A stretch of 30,328 bases of DNA from Nostocoides sp. (GTDB lineage: Bacteria; Actinomycetota; Actinomycetes; Actinomycetales; Dermatophilaceae), in assembly GCA_016702415.1 (NCBI GenBank), contig JADJEA010000006.1:1-30328 (forward strand), given 5' to 3'. Below, one piece after another: positions 8,277-20,469 of the stretch; the stretch's first letter is position 1, and each line of letters starts with the position of its first letter. A program made the position numbers and the translations under genes. Under the pieces are notes generated by a model that saw only the letters and a list, made by a program, of their open reading frames with translations, had not been told where the DNA came from and did no database searches.

Positions 8277-9908
8277 TCAGAGATACTGGCCGGTGTTGGA
8301 GATCGTGTCGATCGTCCGCCCCGGCTCGGTGCCGGACTTGGTGGCTACGAGGGTGCGGACGTAGATGATCCGCTCCCCCTTCTTGCCCGATATCCGCGCC
8401 CAGTCGTCGGGATTGGTCGTGTTGGGCAGGTCCTCGTTCTCCTTGAACTCATCGATGCACGAGGAGAGCAGGTGCTCGATCCGGATGCCGCGTTGCCCCG
8501 TCGTCAGGAAGTCCTTGATCGCGAGCTTCTTGGCGCGGTCCACGACGTTCTGGATCATGGCGCCGGAGTTGAAGTCCTTGAAATAGAGGATTTCCTTGTC
8601 GCCACCGGCATAGGTGACCTCCAGGAAGCGGTTCTCCTCCTGCTCGGAATACATCCGCGCGACCGCGGCCTCGATCATTGCCTCGACCGTCGCGTGCGCG
8701 GAGCCGTCGTTCTCGGCGAGATCGTCGGCGTGCAGGGGCAGGTCGACGGTCAGGTATTTCCGGAAGATGTCGCGTGCCGACTCCGCATCCGGTCGCTCGA
8801 TCTTGATCTTCACATCGAGCCGCCCGGGGCGCAGGATGGCCGGGTCGATCATGTCCTCGCGGTTCGTCGCGCCGATGACGATGACATTCTCCAGGCCCTC
8901 GACGCCGTCGATCTCGGCGAGCAGCTGCGGGACGATCGTCGTCTCGACATCGCTCGACACGCCGGAGCCACGGGTTCGGAACAGGCTGTCCATCTCGTCG
9001 AAGAACACGACCACGGGGGTGCCATCGTTGGACTTCTCCCGTGCCCGATGGAAGATCAGCCGGATATGCCGCTCCGTCTCCCCGACGTACTTGTTGAGCA
9101 GTTCCGGACCCTTGATATTGAGGAAGTAGGACTTCGCCAACGGCTGGCCCTCCTTCTCGGCGACCTTGCGGGCCAGGGAGGCCGCGACCGCCTTGGCGAT
9201 CATCGTCTTGCCACAGCCGGGCGGGCCGTAGAGGAGGACGCCCTTCGGCGGCTTGAGCTGGTGCTCGGTGAACAGGTCGGGGTGCAGATAGGGCAACTCG
9301 ACCGAGTCGCGGATCGCCTCGATTTGCCCACGCAGTCCGCCGATGTCCTCGTAGGAGATGTCGGGGACCTCCTCGAGCACGAGATCGGCGACCTCGGCCT
9401 TCTCGATGCGCTCGAAGACGAACCCCGAGCGGGGCTCGAGCAGCAAGGCGTCGCCGACCCGGACGGGGGCCTCGCGCAGGGAGTCGGCGAGGCGGCATAC
9501 GCGCTCCTCGTCGGCGTGGGCGACCACGAGCACCCGGTCCGGTTCGATGAGTTCCTTGACCAGGACCACCTCGCCGACCCGCTCGAAGCCGCAGGTCTGG
9601 ACGATATTGAGAGCCTCGTTGAGGCGGACCTCGCGTCCGGGCCGCAGGTCGCTGGGCAGGATCGTCGGGCTGACGGCGACGTGCATTTTGCGGCCACCGG
9701 TGAGGATGTCGGCGGTTCCGTCGGCGTGGGCCTCCATGACGATGCCGTATGCCGCGGGCGGGCTCGCGAGCCGGTCCACCTCCGCCTTGACCGTCACGAG
9801 TTGCTCGCGCGCGTCCTTCAGGGTCCGGACAAGCCGGTCGTTCTGGGCGGACATCGTCGCGAGCTGCGATTGCAGTCGGCGGATCTCCAAGGCGTCACCG
9901 TCGACCAT
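8277..9908 (-). CDS. arc: Proteasome-associated AAA+ ATPase (ARC/Mpa)
   Basis: This hexameric ATPase recognises pupylated proteins and threads them into the 20S proteasome. It has 543 residues, with an N-terminal coiled coil (about 6-47) that binds Pup, two OB-fold domains (about 50-180), then the AAA domain: DIGGLRGQIEAIRD, Walker A GPPGCGKT at 228-235, Walker B VFFDEM at 301-306, the second region of homology ATNREDMIDPAILRPGR (347-363), and a C-terminus ending TGQYL. The penultimate Tyr is the family's docking signal for the proteasome gate. The ATG at 9908 follows AAGGGGG. The gene lies 68 bases after trmI. Unusually, dop, pup and the proteasome genes do not follow it in this window; rpf does. 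Confidence 0.96.
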   Translation of the reverse strand: MVDGDALEIRRLQSQLATMSAQNDRLVRTLKDAREQLVTVKAEVDRLASPPAAYGIVMEAHADGTADILTGGRKMHVAVSPTILPSDLRPGREVRLNEALNIVQTCGFERVGEVVLVKELIEPDRVLVVAHADEERVCRLADSLREAPVRVGDALLLEPRSGFVFERIEKAEVADLVLEEVPDISYEDIGGLRGQIEAIRDSVELPYLHPDLFTEHQLKPPKGVLLYGPPGCGKTMIAKAVAASLARKVAEKEGQPLAKSYFLNIKGPELLNKYVGETERHIRLIFHRAREKSNDGTPVVVFFDEMDSLFRTRGSGVSSDVETTIVPQLLAEIDGVEGLENVIVIGATNREDMIDPAILRPGRLDVKIKIERPDAESARDIFRKYLTVDLPLHADDLAENDGSAHATVEAMIEAAVARMYSEQEENRFLEVTYAGGDKEILYFKDFNSGAMIQNVVDRAKKLAIKDFLTTGQRGIRIEHLLSSCIDEFKENEDLPNTTNPDDWARISGKKGERIIYVRTLVATKSGTEPGRTIDTISNTGQYL

Positions 9909-9976
9909 CCAAACCCCCTTGAGGTGGACCCGGTCGCGCCTGGCGGCACGACCCTCCCCCTGACTGTAACCCGCAG

Positions 9977-10960
9977 TCAGGGCAAGACGCGGGGCGGCGC
10001 ACCCACCGAGCGCGCGACGCGACGAACCCGCTTCTCGCTGCGGATCCGCTCCCCGAAATCCTCCTCCGTCCACTCCTGGGTGTCGTCGAGGTCGGTGACA
10101 TAGCCCTTGCCCGGGCGGCGCTTGCGCAGCGGCGGCGTCACGCCGGGCGCCAATCGCCGGCTGCTGATGAGGAAGCCCGTATGCCCGTGCATCCGGTGCT
10201 GAGGGCGCACCGCGAGCCCCTCGAGATGCCAGTCCCGCTGGATCGACTCCCAGGCGTGGGGCTCGGTGAAGCCCCCGTGGTCGCGCAGCGCCTCGGCGAC
10301 CCGGGACAACTGGGTGGCGGTCGCGACGTAGCAGATGAGAACCCCACCGGGGACGAGGGCCTCGCCGACGACGTCCAGGCACTCCCAGGGGGCGAGCATG
10401 TCGAGCACGACGCGGTCGACGCTGCCGGGTTCCACCGCCGCCGGAAGCTGGGCGACCAGGTCCCCCACTGTCACCGTCCACGCGGGGTGGTCGACTCCGA
10501 AGAACGCGCGGACATTTCCCTGCGCGATCTGGGCAAAGTCGGCGCGCCGCTCGAAGGAGTGCAGGCGGCCCTCCTCGCCGATGGCCCGAAGCAACGACAT
10601 CGACAGGGCACCCGACCCCAGGCCGGCCTCGACGACGACGGCACCGGGGAAGATGTCGGCATACGCGACGATCTGGCCCGCGTCCTTGGGATAGATGACC
10701 GCGGCACCCCGAGGCATGGACATCACATAGTCGGCCAGGAGGGGACGGATCGCGAGGTACTCGATGCCGGCGGTGCTGCGGACCGTCGAGGCGTCGGGGG
10801 CGCCGATCAGGTCGTCGTGACGGAGGAATCCGCGGTGGGTGTGGAACTCCTTGCCAGGCTCGAGGGTGATCGTGTGCATCCGGCCCTTGGGGTCGGTCAG
10901 TTGCACCCGGTCCCCCAGTCGGAAGGGTCCTCGGTGCAAGGTCGGATCGATCGCCGTCAT
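9977..10960 (-). CDS. trmI: tRNA (adenine-58-N1)-methyltransferase
   Basis: TrmI methylates A58 in the T-loop of tRNAs with S-adenosylmethionine. The 327-residue protein shows the N-terminal small barrel (GPFRLGDRVQLTDPKGRMHTI split over two strands), AAVIYPKDAGQIVAYADIFPG, the SAM-binding glycine motif VVEAGLGSGALSMSLLRA, SFERRADFA with the acidic ribose ligand, VDRVVLDMLAPWECL, and HGHTGFLISSRRLAPG near the end, followed by a basic tail. I chose ATG 10960 (MTAIDPTLHRGPF) over an upstream in-frame ATG at 11005 because a -10 box lies 8 bases before it and homology begins here. The order trmI-arc is conserved in actinobacteria. Confidence 0.93.
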   Translation of the reverse strand: MTAIDPTLHRGPFRLGDRVQLTDPKGRMHTITLEPGKEFHTHRGFLRHDDLIGAPDASTVRSTAGIEYLAIRPLLADYVMSMPRGAAVIYPKDAGQIVAYADIFPGAVVVEAGLGSGALSMSLLRAIGEEGRLHSFERRADFAQIAQGNVRAFFGVDHPAWTVTVGDLVAQLPAAVEPGSVDRVVLDMLAPWECLDVVGEALVPGGVLICYVATATQLSRVAEALRDHGGFTEPHAWESIQRDWHLEGLAVRPQHRMHGHTGFLISSRRLAPGVTPPLRKRRPGKGYVTDLDDTQEWTEEDFGERIRSEKRVRRVARSVGAPPRVLP

Positions 10961-10968
10961 GGTGGGGA

Positions 10969-10974
10969 AGACTA
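10969..10974 (-). promoter_or_regulatory. -10 box of trmI, near-leaderless
   Basis: TAGTCT ends 8 bases before the trmI ATG and no convincing Shine-Dalgarno is present. The same hexamer precedes mshC. Confidence 0.45.
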
Positions 10975-11022
10975 ACGGGGCCAGATCGCCCAAAACGCTG
11001 GTCACCAGCCCCGGGGGCGAGC

Positions 11023-12114
11023 ATGATCCATGATGTGACGGCGATCACCTCGACCGGCGCGCAGACTCGGGCGCGCAGCGACCTCATCCGCTTGGCCCGG
11101 GCGGCCGACACGCTCGATGATTTCGTCGCCCGGGCGCTCGCAATCATCCTGGAGATCGTCCCCGCGGACGCCAGCGCCATCGGCACCCTCGACCCCGAGA
11201 CGCTCATCCCGACCGGCGGGTGCTTCTCCCAGGCCAGCGGGGTCACGACCGCGGACCTCGCACAGTCGACCCGGCTGTGGTCGGAGCTGGAGTTCGGCGC
11301 ACCCGAGCCGTCGTCCCTGCATCAGATGCACCAGCGCGGCATCCTCGCACTCGGGATGGACATCGAGACCGGTGGTCACGTGGCCACCTCACGCCGGATG
11401 CGCGAGTTGTTCCTCCCGAGTGGGATCCGCGACGAGGCCCGAGTGCTCGGGTATGCCGCTGGCCGCCCCTGGGCGGCGCTCATGCTGTTCCGCTCCACCA
11501 CCACTTTCACCACCGACGAGATCGCCTTCCTGGCCACCCTCTCCGCCGGTCTCGGGAGCGGCGTGCGCGCCTGCCTGGTGGGGTCGGCATACGGCGGGGG
11601 GACGGTGGAGCGCAGCGGCGGCAGCCTCGTCGTCGACCCCGACGGTCGGGTGACGTATGCGACGGCGGCCGCCCAAGAATGGCTCGCCGAACTGGTGGAG
11701 AGCAATGGCATCGAGGTCGCCGAGGCCGTGGTCCCGGGACTGATCGCCCGGCTCGCGGACGGCGGCGCGTCAGGGGAGGTGCGCACCCGGGTCCGGTCGA
11801 CGGCCGGAGCCTGGTTCACGGTGTCGGCCCAGCCACTTCTCGACCATGCCGGCCACGGCGACGGGCATACCATCGTCACGGTCGTCCGCAGCCGCCCGGC
11901 CGATCTAGCGCCCCTGCACTTGGAATCCCTGGGGCTGACCCCGCGCGAACGCGCCGTGACCGAACTCGTCATGGACGGCCTCGACACCCGCCACATCGCC
12001 CGGCGCCTCGGCGTGAGCACCTACACCGTCCAGGACCACCTGAAATCGGTCTTCGGCAAGACCGGCGTCGTCAGCCGTGGACAACTCGTGGCACGGATCG
12101 AGGGCCGCTGCTGA
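11023..12114 (+). CDS. LuxR-family transcriptional regulator with GAF- and PAS-like sensor region
   Basis: The protein has 363 residues. Residues 1-180 resemble a GAF sensor (LARAADTLDDFVARALAII, VPADASAIGTLDPETLIPTG, a central basic/aromatic region and TFTTDEIAFLATLSAGLGSG). Residues 200-285 look like a PAS-type fold (GGSLVVDPDGRVTYATAAAQ). Residues 300-360 are a LuxR/NarL helix-turn-helix: LTPRERAVTELVMDGLDTRH, IARRLGVSTYTVQDHLKSVF. No phospho-acceptor receiver domain is present, so it probably senses a ligand directly. The ATG at 11023 follows GGGGGCGAGC. It is divergent from trmI across 62 bases and convergent with the site-2 protease gene. Ligand and targets are unknown. Confidence 0.88.
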   Translation: MIHDVTAITSTGAQTRARSDLIRLARAADTLDDFVARALAIILEIVPADASAIGTLDPETLIPTGGCFSQASGVTTADLAQSTRLWSELEFGAPEPSSLHQMHQRGILALGMDIETGGHVATSRRMRELFLPSGIRDEARVLGYAAGRPWAALMLFRSTTTFTTDEIAFLATLSAGLGSGVRACLVGSAYGGGTVERSGGSLVVDPDGRVTYATAAAQEWLAELVESNGIEVAEAVVPGLIARLADGGASGEVRTRVRSTAGAWFTVSAQPLLDHAGHGDGHTIVTVVRSRPADLAPLHLESLGLTPRERAVTELVMDGLDTRHIARRLGVSTYTVQDHLKSVFGKTGVVSRGQLVARIEGRC

Positions 12115-12127
12115 GGTCGGCGCACCC

Positions 12128-12154
12128 GCGCTGACGGCCGGGCGCCGTCAGCGC
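12128..12154. terminator. Bidirectional hairpin between convergent genes
   Basis: GCGCTGACGGC and GCCGTCAGCGC form a perfect 11-base stem around a 5-base loop between the regulator and protease stop codons; the protease stop lies inside the right arm. There is no T-run. Confidence 0.65.
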
Positions 12155-13263
12155 CGGCCGAGGGCCTCCTGAACCCGGGACGCGGTCACGACGCCGAGCA
12201 AACGCCCCCGGTGGACGAGCGCGAGCACGCCGACCCCGGCCGCACCGAAGGCGGGGAGGAGACCGGCGAGGGACCCATTCGGGTCCTCATCGACAACCCA
12301 GGCGGCTGGCTGCGGCACGGCGATCGCCGACACCGGGGTATGCCGCACCGCCTCCCCCGGGACCGCGGCCACGGCCGCGGGATCCACCAGGGCAACGGGG
12401 GTCCCGGAGGCGTCGACGACGACCGGCGGCAGGCCTGTCGGGAGGTCGGCCACCATCGCATCGGAGCGGACGGCGACTACGGGGGTGAGGACGTCGAGGA
12501 TGCGCACACTCTCGATAGCCGTGGTCGCCCGCCCCCACCCGATGGCCTGCCGGGCCCCCTGCCAGAGGAAGAAGGCGATGAGCAGCCCCCAGCCGGAGTA
12601 TCCGAGGCTGAGTTCCTCCCCGGCACGCAATGGCCGGCCGATGAACCACCACAGGACCCCCACAGCGACGGCGATCCCGGCATAGCCCGCCACGGTCCGT
12701 CCCCGCGCCCGGGACCCCGTGACCCGCCAGACGAGGGCCTCGACGATCTGGCCTCCGTCGAGCGGCAGACCGGGAAGCAGATTGAAGAGCGCGAGCATCC
12801 CGTTGACATAGCCGACCCTGTTGACGAGGAACCGGGGAACCCCGCCCTCCATCGAGTCGACGAGGGTGGTGCCGAGAAGCCAGAGCGCGGCATTGGCCGC
12901 CGGACCGGCCACCGCGACGAGAGCACTGGCACCCGGCCGGGCCTTGGTGACATCCAGGGCGGTGTGCCCACCCCACAGGTCGGCAACGACACGGTGAACG
13001 GGAAACCCGAACGCGCGCGCGCTCACCGCGTGGGCGGCCTCGTGGACGAGGACGGCGAGGAGGAGGACCACGGCATACGCCAGGCCGACGGCATAGGCGC
13101 GGCCGGTGCCGAGGTCGGGGCGGCTCGCAGCGACTTGCGGGCCGATGAGGGTGACGATGACCGCCGCGAGGATGAGCCAACTCGGCCCCAGATAGACCGG
13201 AACTCCGCCGATCGTCGCCAGGCGAATGCCCGGGGCTCGCTGGCCCGGTCCGGTGCCCGCCAC
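12148..13263 (-). CDS. Site-2-type zinc metalloprotease (M50) with CBS-like tail
   Basis: This is an intramembrane protease of 371 residues. Hydrophobic segments start at about 26, 58, 115, 150 and 188. The zinc motif is HEAAH at 74-78, and the second site NLLPGLPLDGGQ (161-172) supplies the third ligand Asp169. After about residue 245 the chain is soluble and resembles a pair of CBS motifs (ILDVLTPVVAVRSDAMVADL; GVVTASRVQEALG). CBS-linked M50 proteases cut transmembrane regulators and respond to nucleotides or energy state. The GTG start at 13263 has GAAGGAG 6 bases upstream. It is divergent from metH. The substrate, often an anti-sigma factor, is not visible here. Confidence 0.9.
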   Translation of the reverse strand: MAGTGPGQRAPGIRLATIGGVPVYLGPSWLILAAVIVTLIGPQVAASRPDLGTGRAYAVGLAYAVVLLLAVLVHEAAHAVSARAFGFPVHRVVADLWGGHTALDVTKARPGASALVAVAGPAANAALWLLGTTLVDSMEGGVPRFLVNRVGYVNGMLALFNLLPGLPLDGGQIVEALVWRVTGSRARGRTVAGYAGIAVAVGVLWWFIGRPLRAGEELSLGYSGWGLLIAFFLWQGARQAIGWGRATTAIESVRILDVLTPVVAVRSDAMVADLPTGLPPVVVDASGTPVALVDPAAVAAVPGEAVRHTPVSAIAVPQPAAWVVDEDPNGSLAGLLPAFGAAGVGVLALVHRGRLLGVVTASRVQEALGRR

Positions 13264-13341
13264 GCCATTCTCCTTCGTCGGCCCGATGTCCCCCGCAACC
13301 TATCCCGCCAGCCGTGCGGCCGACCTCCTCGGCCAGCCACC

Positions 13342-13347
13342 GATAAT
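13342..13347 (+). promoter_or_regulatory. -10 box of metH, leaderless layout
   Basis: GATAAT ends 6 bases before the ATG at 13354, putting the expected transcription start on the A of the ATG. Only 90 bases separate metH from the divergent protease gene, leaving no room for a cobalamin riboswitch. Confidence 0.55.
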
Positions 13348-13353
13348 GAGCGC

Positions 13354-17070
<3,717 letters not shown>

Positions 17071-17192
17071 ACCCACGCAGATCGAGGCGCTTGCTCATGC
17101 CCCCGACAGGTGGGGCGTAGTAGCATCAAGCGCCGCCTCCACCGGTGGCCGGCCACGCCCGGCCCGTCGACCAGCAGCCTCCAGGGGTAGCC

Positions 17193-17399
17193 ATGCACAC
17201 TCGTTCCACGTCCCTGCGCCGCACCCGTCGCGTCGCGGTCGCTGCGAGCCTTCTCGCCGCCGCAACGCTCGTTGTCGCCCCCGGGGCCTCCGCCAAGGGC
17301 AAGATCAAGTTCTCGACCACCGAGCAGTCCCAGACGGTCGGGGGCAAGATCAAGTTCGGCGCCGGCCTCGCCGCCGACGGCCGGATCAAGTTCCGCTGA
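17193..17399 (+). CDS. Small secreted protein with IKF repeats
   Basis: This is an unrecognised protein of 68 residues. Residues 1-34 are a clear Sec signal peptide (LRRTRR, then VAVAASLLAAATLVVAP, cleavage near GASA-KG). The mature part, about 34 residues, contains three spaced copies of a short basic/aromatic motif: KGKIKF, GGKIKF and DGRIKF. There are no cysteines or acidic clusters. AGGGG lies 5 bases before the ATG. Such short repeat peptides may bind a polymer, self-assemble or be antimicrobial; none of this can be shown from sequence. An upstream in-frame start at 17145 would put 16 residues before the signal peptide and lacks a ribosome site. The stop codon lies in the first unit of a 17-base tandem repeat. 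Confidence 0.7.
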   Translation: MHTRSTSLRRTRRVAVAASLLAAATLVVAPGASAKGKIKFSTTEQSQTVGGKIKFGAGLAADGRIKFR

Positions 17400-17458
17400 G
17401 TCTGACGTTCCGCTGCGTCTCATGTTCCGCTGAGGCTCACATTCCGCTGAGGCGGGCC
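17391..17458 (+). repeat. 17-bp tandem repeat, four units
   Basis: TTCCGCTG begins at 17391, 17408, 17425 and 17442, each starting a 17-base unit. The first copy supplies the last codons and TGA of the small secreted gene, and the third supplies the expected stop of the convergent HAD gene. Confidence 0.85.
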
Positions 17459-18121
17459 CCGGACATCAGGTCGCTGAGCCCCAGGGTGTCCAAGCCCACG
17501 AGGGTCGGCAGGTGCCGGGCCCCCCGTCAGGGGCGGCACCGGGACCGTGTGCGGGACCACCAACGTCGGATAGCCTGCGGCGATCGCGGACGTGGCACCC
17601 GTCGCGGAATCCTCGATAGCGACACAGTGCTGCGGCTCGACGCCCAAAGCGGTCGCCGCCGCCAGATAGGGCTCCGGGTGGGGCTTTCCGTTGATCACGT
17701 GGTCGCCACTGATCACCGCGGCGAAGGCATCCTCCGGAAGGTGGGCGGTGACTGCGGAGGTCAGCGGCGACCACGACATCGAGACCAGGGCACAGGGCAC
17801 GGCATACCGGCGCAGGTCGACCAGGAGGTCCTGGGCACCCGGGCGCCACGGCACTCGCCGTCCGACCTGATCGATGACGCTCGACATGAGCCGGTGGACG
17901 ATCTCTTCCGGGGCCAGGGTCACCGGGGTGTTGTCGATGATAAACTGCGCCGACGTCAGGAGGGCATTGCCGACGAGCTGATGGGCCAGGTCGTCGCTCC
18001 AGGTCCCGCCGAACTCCGCGACCAAGGCGTACTCCGCCTCGATCCAATACGGCTCGGTGTCGACGAGCGTGCCGTCCATGTCCCACATCACCGCCGCGGG
18101 CAGACCGGGAGGCGCGGGCAT
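17437..18121 (-). CDS. HAD-family phosphatase (one frameshift near the C-terminus)
   Basis: This is a haloacid-dehalogenase phosphatase of the beta-phosphoglucomutase/phosphoglycolate-phosphatase type, about 228 residues. Motif I is MWDMDGTLVDTEPYW with the nucleophile and acid Asp; a helical cap follows; motif II is CALVSMSW; motif III Lys lies in GKPHPEPYL; motif IV is CVAIEDSATGATSA. ATG 18121 has AGGAGG 7 bases upstream. Around 17517, after VPVPPLTGG, one base is missing in a G/C run. The other frame then gives HLPTLVGLDTLGLSDLMSG and a stop at 17437. Without correction the frame reads on past the gene. Substrate is unknown; it is divergent from the PAC2 gene. Confidence 0.85.
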
Positions 18122-18200
18122 GGCACTGCCTCCTGAGGTTTGCGACGACTCGGTCGAGCGAGTGTAGGCGCAACCTGGCCCCCACCGAGCGCCCCGGTCG

Positions 18201-18206
18201 TAGGGT
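18201..18206 (+). promoter_or_regulatory. -10 box of the PAC2 gene, leaderless layout
   Basis: TAGGGT ends 6 bases before ATG 18213. The same hexamer with the same spacing precedes the DUF3090 gene. Confidence 0.5.
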
Positions 18207-18212
18207 GGGCCC

Positions 18213-19132
18213 ATGACGACGCACGCGGGGAGTCTTCGAGTGAGCCACCGCCGGCCGGGCCAGCGCGGGCAGACGCCGTGATCGAGCTCGAGCAGCTGCC
18301 GCTCCTGCGCGATCCGGTCATGATTGTCGCTTTCGAGGGGTGGAACGACGCCGGCGAGGCGGCCAGTGACGTCGTCGAGCAATTGGCGGGCGCGTGGGAG
18401 GCCCAGCCGGTCGCCGCGTTCGATCCCGAGGACTATTACGACTTCCAGGTCAACCGGCCCCGCGCCGTCCTCGAGGACGGGCGTCGTCGAGTCCAGTGGC
18501 GCACCACGCGCATCCTCCTGGCCCGACCCGACGCGCTGGGCCGGGATGCCATTCTCGTCAGCGGGGTCGAGCCGAGTTTCCACTGGCGCGGGTTCACCAT
18601 CGAGCTCATGCAGTATGCGCAGGAGGCGGGCGTGACGCTCGTCGTCTTCCTCGGTGCCCTCATGGCCGATGTGGCCCACACCCGCCCGATCCCGGTGACC
18701 GCCACCGCCGAGGACGACCAGACGGTCCACCGATACGACCTCGAGCGCTCTTCCTACGAGGGGCCGACGGGGATCATCGGGGTCCTGGCGGACGCCGCCC
18801 ACCAGGCCGGGATCACGGCGATCTCGTGCTGGGGCGCCGTGCCGCACTATGCCGGCCATCCCCCGTCGCCGAAGGCGAGCCTGGCATTGCTCGACCGGCT
18901 CGAGCGGATCCTCGGCCACCCGCTGCCGAAGGGCACGCTGGCCGAGGACGCCACCGCCTGGCAGCGCGGCGTCGACGAACTGGCCCGGACCGACGACGAG
19001 GTGGCCGACTACGTCGAGGCGCTGGAGCAGGCCCAGGACACCGCCGAACTGCCCGAGGCGAGCGGGGATGCCATCGCGCGCGAGTTCGAGCGCTATTTGC
19101 GGGGGCAGAACCCCAACCCCGGCTCTGCCTGA
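18213..19132 (+). CDS. PAC2-family protein (one frameshift near the N-terminus)
   Basis: PAC2 proteins are related to proteasome assembly chaperone 2 and are widespread in actinobacteria; their bacterial function is unproven. Conserved parts are LLRDPVMIVAFEGWNDAGEA, YDFQVNRPRAVLEDG, ILVSGVEPSFHWRGF, VFLGALMADVAHTRP, YEGPTGIIGVLADAAHQAG, WGAVPHYAGHPPSPKA and a helical C-terminus ending REFERYLRGQNPNPGSA. The main frame is open from 18140, and GTG 18278 would start it with VIELEQLPLL. However, the leaderless ATG at 18213 gives MTTHAGSLRV and joins SEPPPAGPARADAVIEL if one missing base is restored near 18220-18240. Total length is one base short of a multiple of three, as expected for a deletion. 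The gene converges on mshC. Confidence 0.88.
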
Positions 19133-19190
19133 CCCCGCCGTCGCCTGACCCCGCCGTCGCCTGACCCCGCCGTCGCCTGACCCCGGCGCG
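19129..19190 (+). repeat. 16-bp tandem repeat at the PAC2 stop codon
   Basis: CTGACCCCGCCGTCGC starts at 19129, 19145, 19161 and, diverged, 19177. The first copy contains the TGA stop of the PAC2 gene; further copies put extra TGA codons downstream. It fills the spacer before the convergent mshC stop. Confidence 0.85.
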
Positions 19191-19218
19191 ATCCCGGGTG
19201 GACCGGCGCGCCGACCGG

Positions 19219-20463
19219 CTAGAGCCGGATGCCGAGCAGCCGGTCCAGGGCGCGGGCGAGCAGGCCCGGGGCGGCCGGGTCGCCCGGGCCCCCGGACACC
19301 GCCCGTTGCGCCCACTCGTCGACAGCCGCCAAGGCCCGCGGGGTGTCGAGGTTGTCCGCGATCGCCGCTCGGATCGCCGCGATCACCGGCTCGGCGGGCG
19401 GCCCTTCGGTGACGGAGAGCCCGGCGAGCCAGCGCTCCCGCCGCTCGACGGCGGTGGCCAGGGCCGCGTCGGTGTAGTCCCACGGCGCGTCGAACCGATG
19501 GGCGAGGAGGAGCAGCCGGATGGCCATCGGGTCGATCCCGTCGGCCCGCAGCCGGGAGACGAGGACGAGATTGCCCTTCGACTTGCTCATCTTGGCCCCG
19601 TCGAGACCGACCATTTCCTGGTGGACGTATGCCGCGGCATACGCCTCCTCGATCGCCTCGCTCTGGGCGGCACTCATCTCGTGGTGGGGAAAGACCAGGT
19701 CGCTGCCGCCGCCCTGGATGTCGACGGGGAGGCCGAGCCGGTCGGCGGCGATGGCGGTGCATTCGATGTGCCAGCCCGGGCGGCCGGGCGGAAGGCCGGC
19801 GGGAGTCCAGGACGGCTCGCCGGGGCGGGCAGAGCGCCATACCAACGGGTCCAATGGGTCTCGCTTCCCCGGACGATCCGGGTCTCCCCCGCGCTCCCGG
19901 ATGACGAGGTCCATCTGCTCGCGGGTCCACCGGCTGATGGAGCCGAAACTGTCCGCCTGAGCCAGATCGAGATAGAGATCCTCGCCCTCGGTGTCGTCAC
20001 CCGGCAGCCCGTAGGTGACCCCGGCGTCCACCAGCTCGCGGACGGCGGCGGCGATGAGGTCGATGGACTCGACGACGCCGACCAACTCATCCGGGGGCAT
20101 GACCCCGAGGGCGGTCATGTCCTCGCGGAAGAGCGCGATCTCCGCGGCGGCCAGGTCGCTCCAGTCGACCCCGTCGCGCGCCGCGCGTTCGAGGAGGGGG
20201 TCGTCGACGTCGGTGACATTCTGGACATAGCGGACGGTCAGGCCCGCGTCCCGCAAGGCCCGCCCGACGAGGTCGAAGGTGACATAGGTGGCGGCGTGGC
20301 CGAGGTGGGTCGCGTCATACGGGGTGATCCCGCAGACGTACATCGTTGCCGTCCCGTCCCGGCCGCTGACCGGCACACGCTCGCCGGAGGCGGTGTCGTG
20401 GACGACGAGGGTGGACCCGTGTCCGGGAATGGCGGGCAGGGTCACAGAGGGCCAGGTTCGCAC
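19219..20463 (-). CDS. mshC: Mycothiol ligase MshC (cysteine:GlcN-Ins ligase)
   Basis: MshC joins cysteine to the amino sugar GlcN-inositol using ATP, the penultimate step of mycothiol synthesis. The 414-residue protein is a shortened class I cysteinyl-tRNA-synthetase fold. It has MYVCGITPYDATHLGHAATY with zinc ligand Cys44 and the HIGH-like HLGH (53-56), FDLVGRALRDAGLTVRYVQN, GWHIECTAIAA with Cys235, DLVFPHHEMSAAQSEA with the His ligands, and KMSKSKGN at 291-298. The length and lack of a tRNA anticodon domain separate it from CysS. The GTG start lies 6 bases after a TAGTCT -10 box, 23 bases past the SCO1664-like gene. It marks the host as an actinobacterium making mycothiol. Confidence 0.96.
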   Translation of the reverse strand: MRTWPSVTLPAIPGHGSTLVVHDTASGERVPVSGRDGTATMYVCGITPYDATHLGHAATYVTFDLVGRALRDAGLTVRYVQNVTDVDDPLLERAARDGVDWSDLAAAEIALFREDMTALGVMPPDELVGVVESIDLIAAAVRELVDAGVTYGLPGDDTEGEDLYLDLAQADSFGSISRWTREQMDLVIRERGGDPDRPGKRDPLDPLVWRSARPGEPSWTPAGLPPGRPGWHIECTAIAADRLGLPVDIQGGGSDLVFPHHEMSAAQSEAIEEAYAAAYVHQEMVGLDGAKMSKSKGNLVLVSRLRADGIDPMAIRLLLLAHRFDAPWDYTDAALATAVERRERWLAGLSVTEGPPAEPVIAAIRAAIADNLDTPRALAAVDEWAQRAVSGGPGDPAAPGLLARALDRLLGIRL

Positions 20464-20469
20464 GGGGCC

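Noticed and set aside
8253..10103. A 616-codon plus-strand frame opposite arc
   Set aside because: Complementary-strand shadow of arc; no ribosome site or domain.
8277..11246. A 989-codon open frame spanning arc, trmI and beyond
   Set aside because: Only the part up to 9908 is the ARC protein; the rest is the out-of-frame shadow of trmI, which has its own start, stop and motifs.
12211..13353. N-terminal extension of metH by about 380 codons
   Set aside because: It reads through the opposite-strand protease gene; MetH homology begins at MPERPDATD and a -10 box precedes that ATG.
13264..13353. Cobalamin riboswitch upstream of metH
   Set aside because: Only 90 bases lie between the divergent genes, too short, and no B12-box is visible.
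17091..17126. Promoter TTGCTC/TAGCAT for the small secreted gene
   Set aside because: The spacer is 24 bases, too long for a normal promoter.
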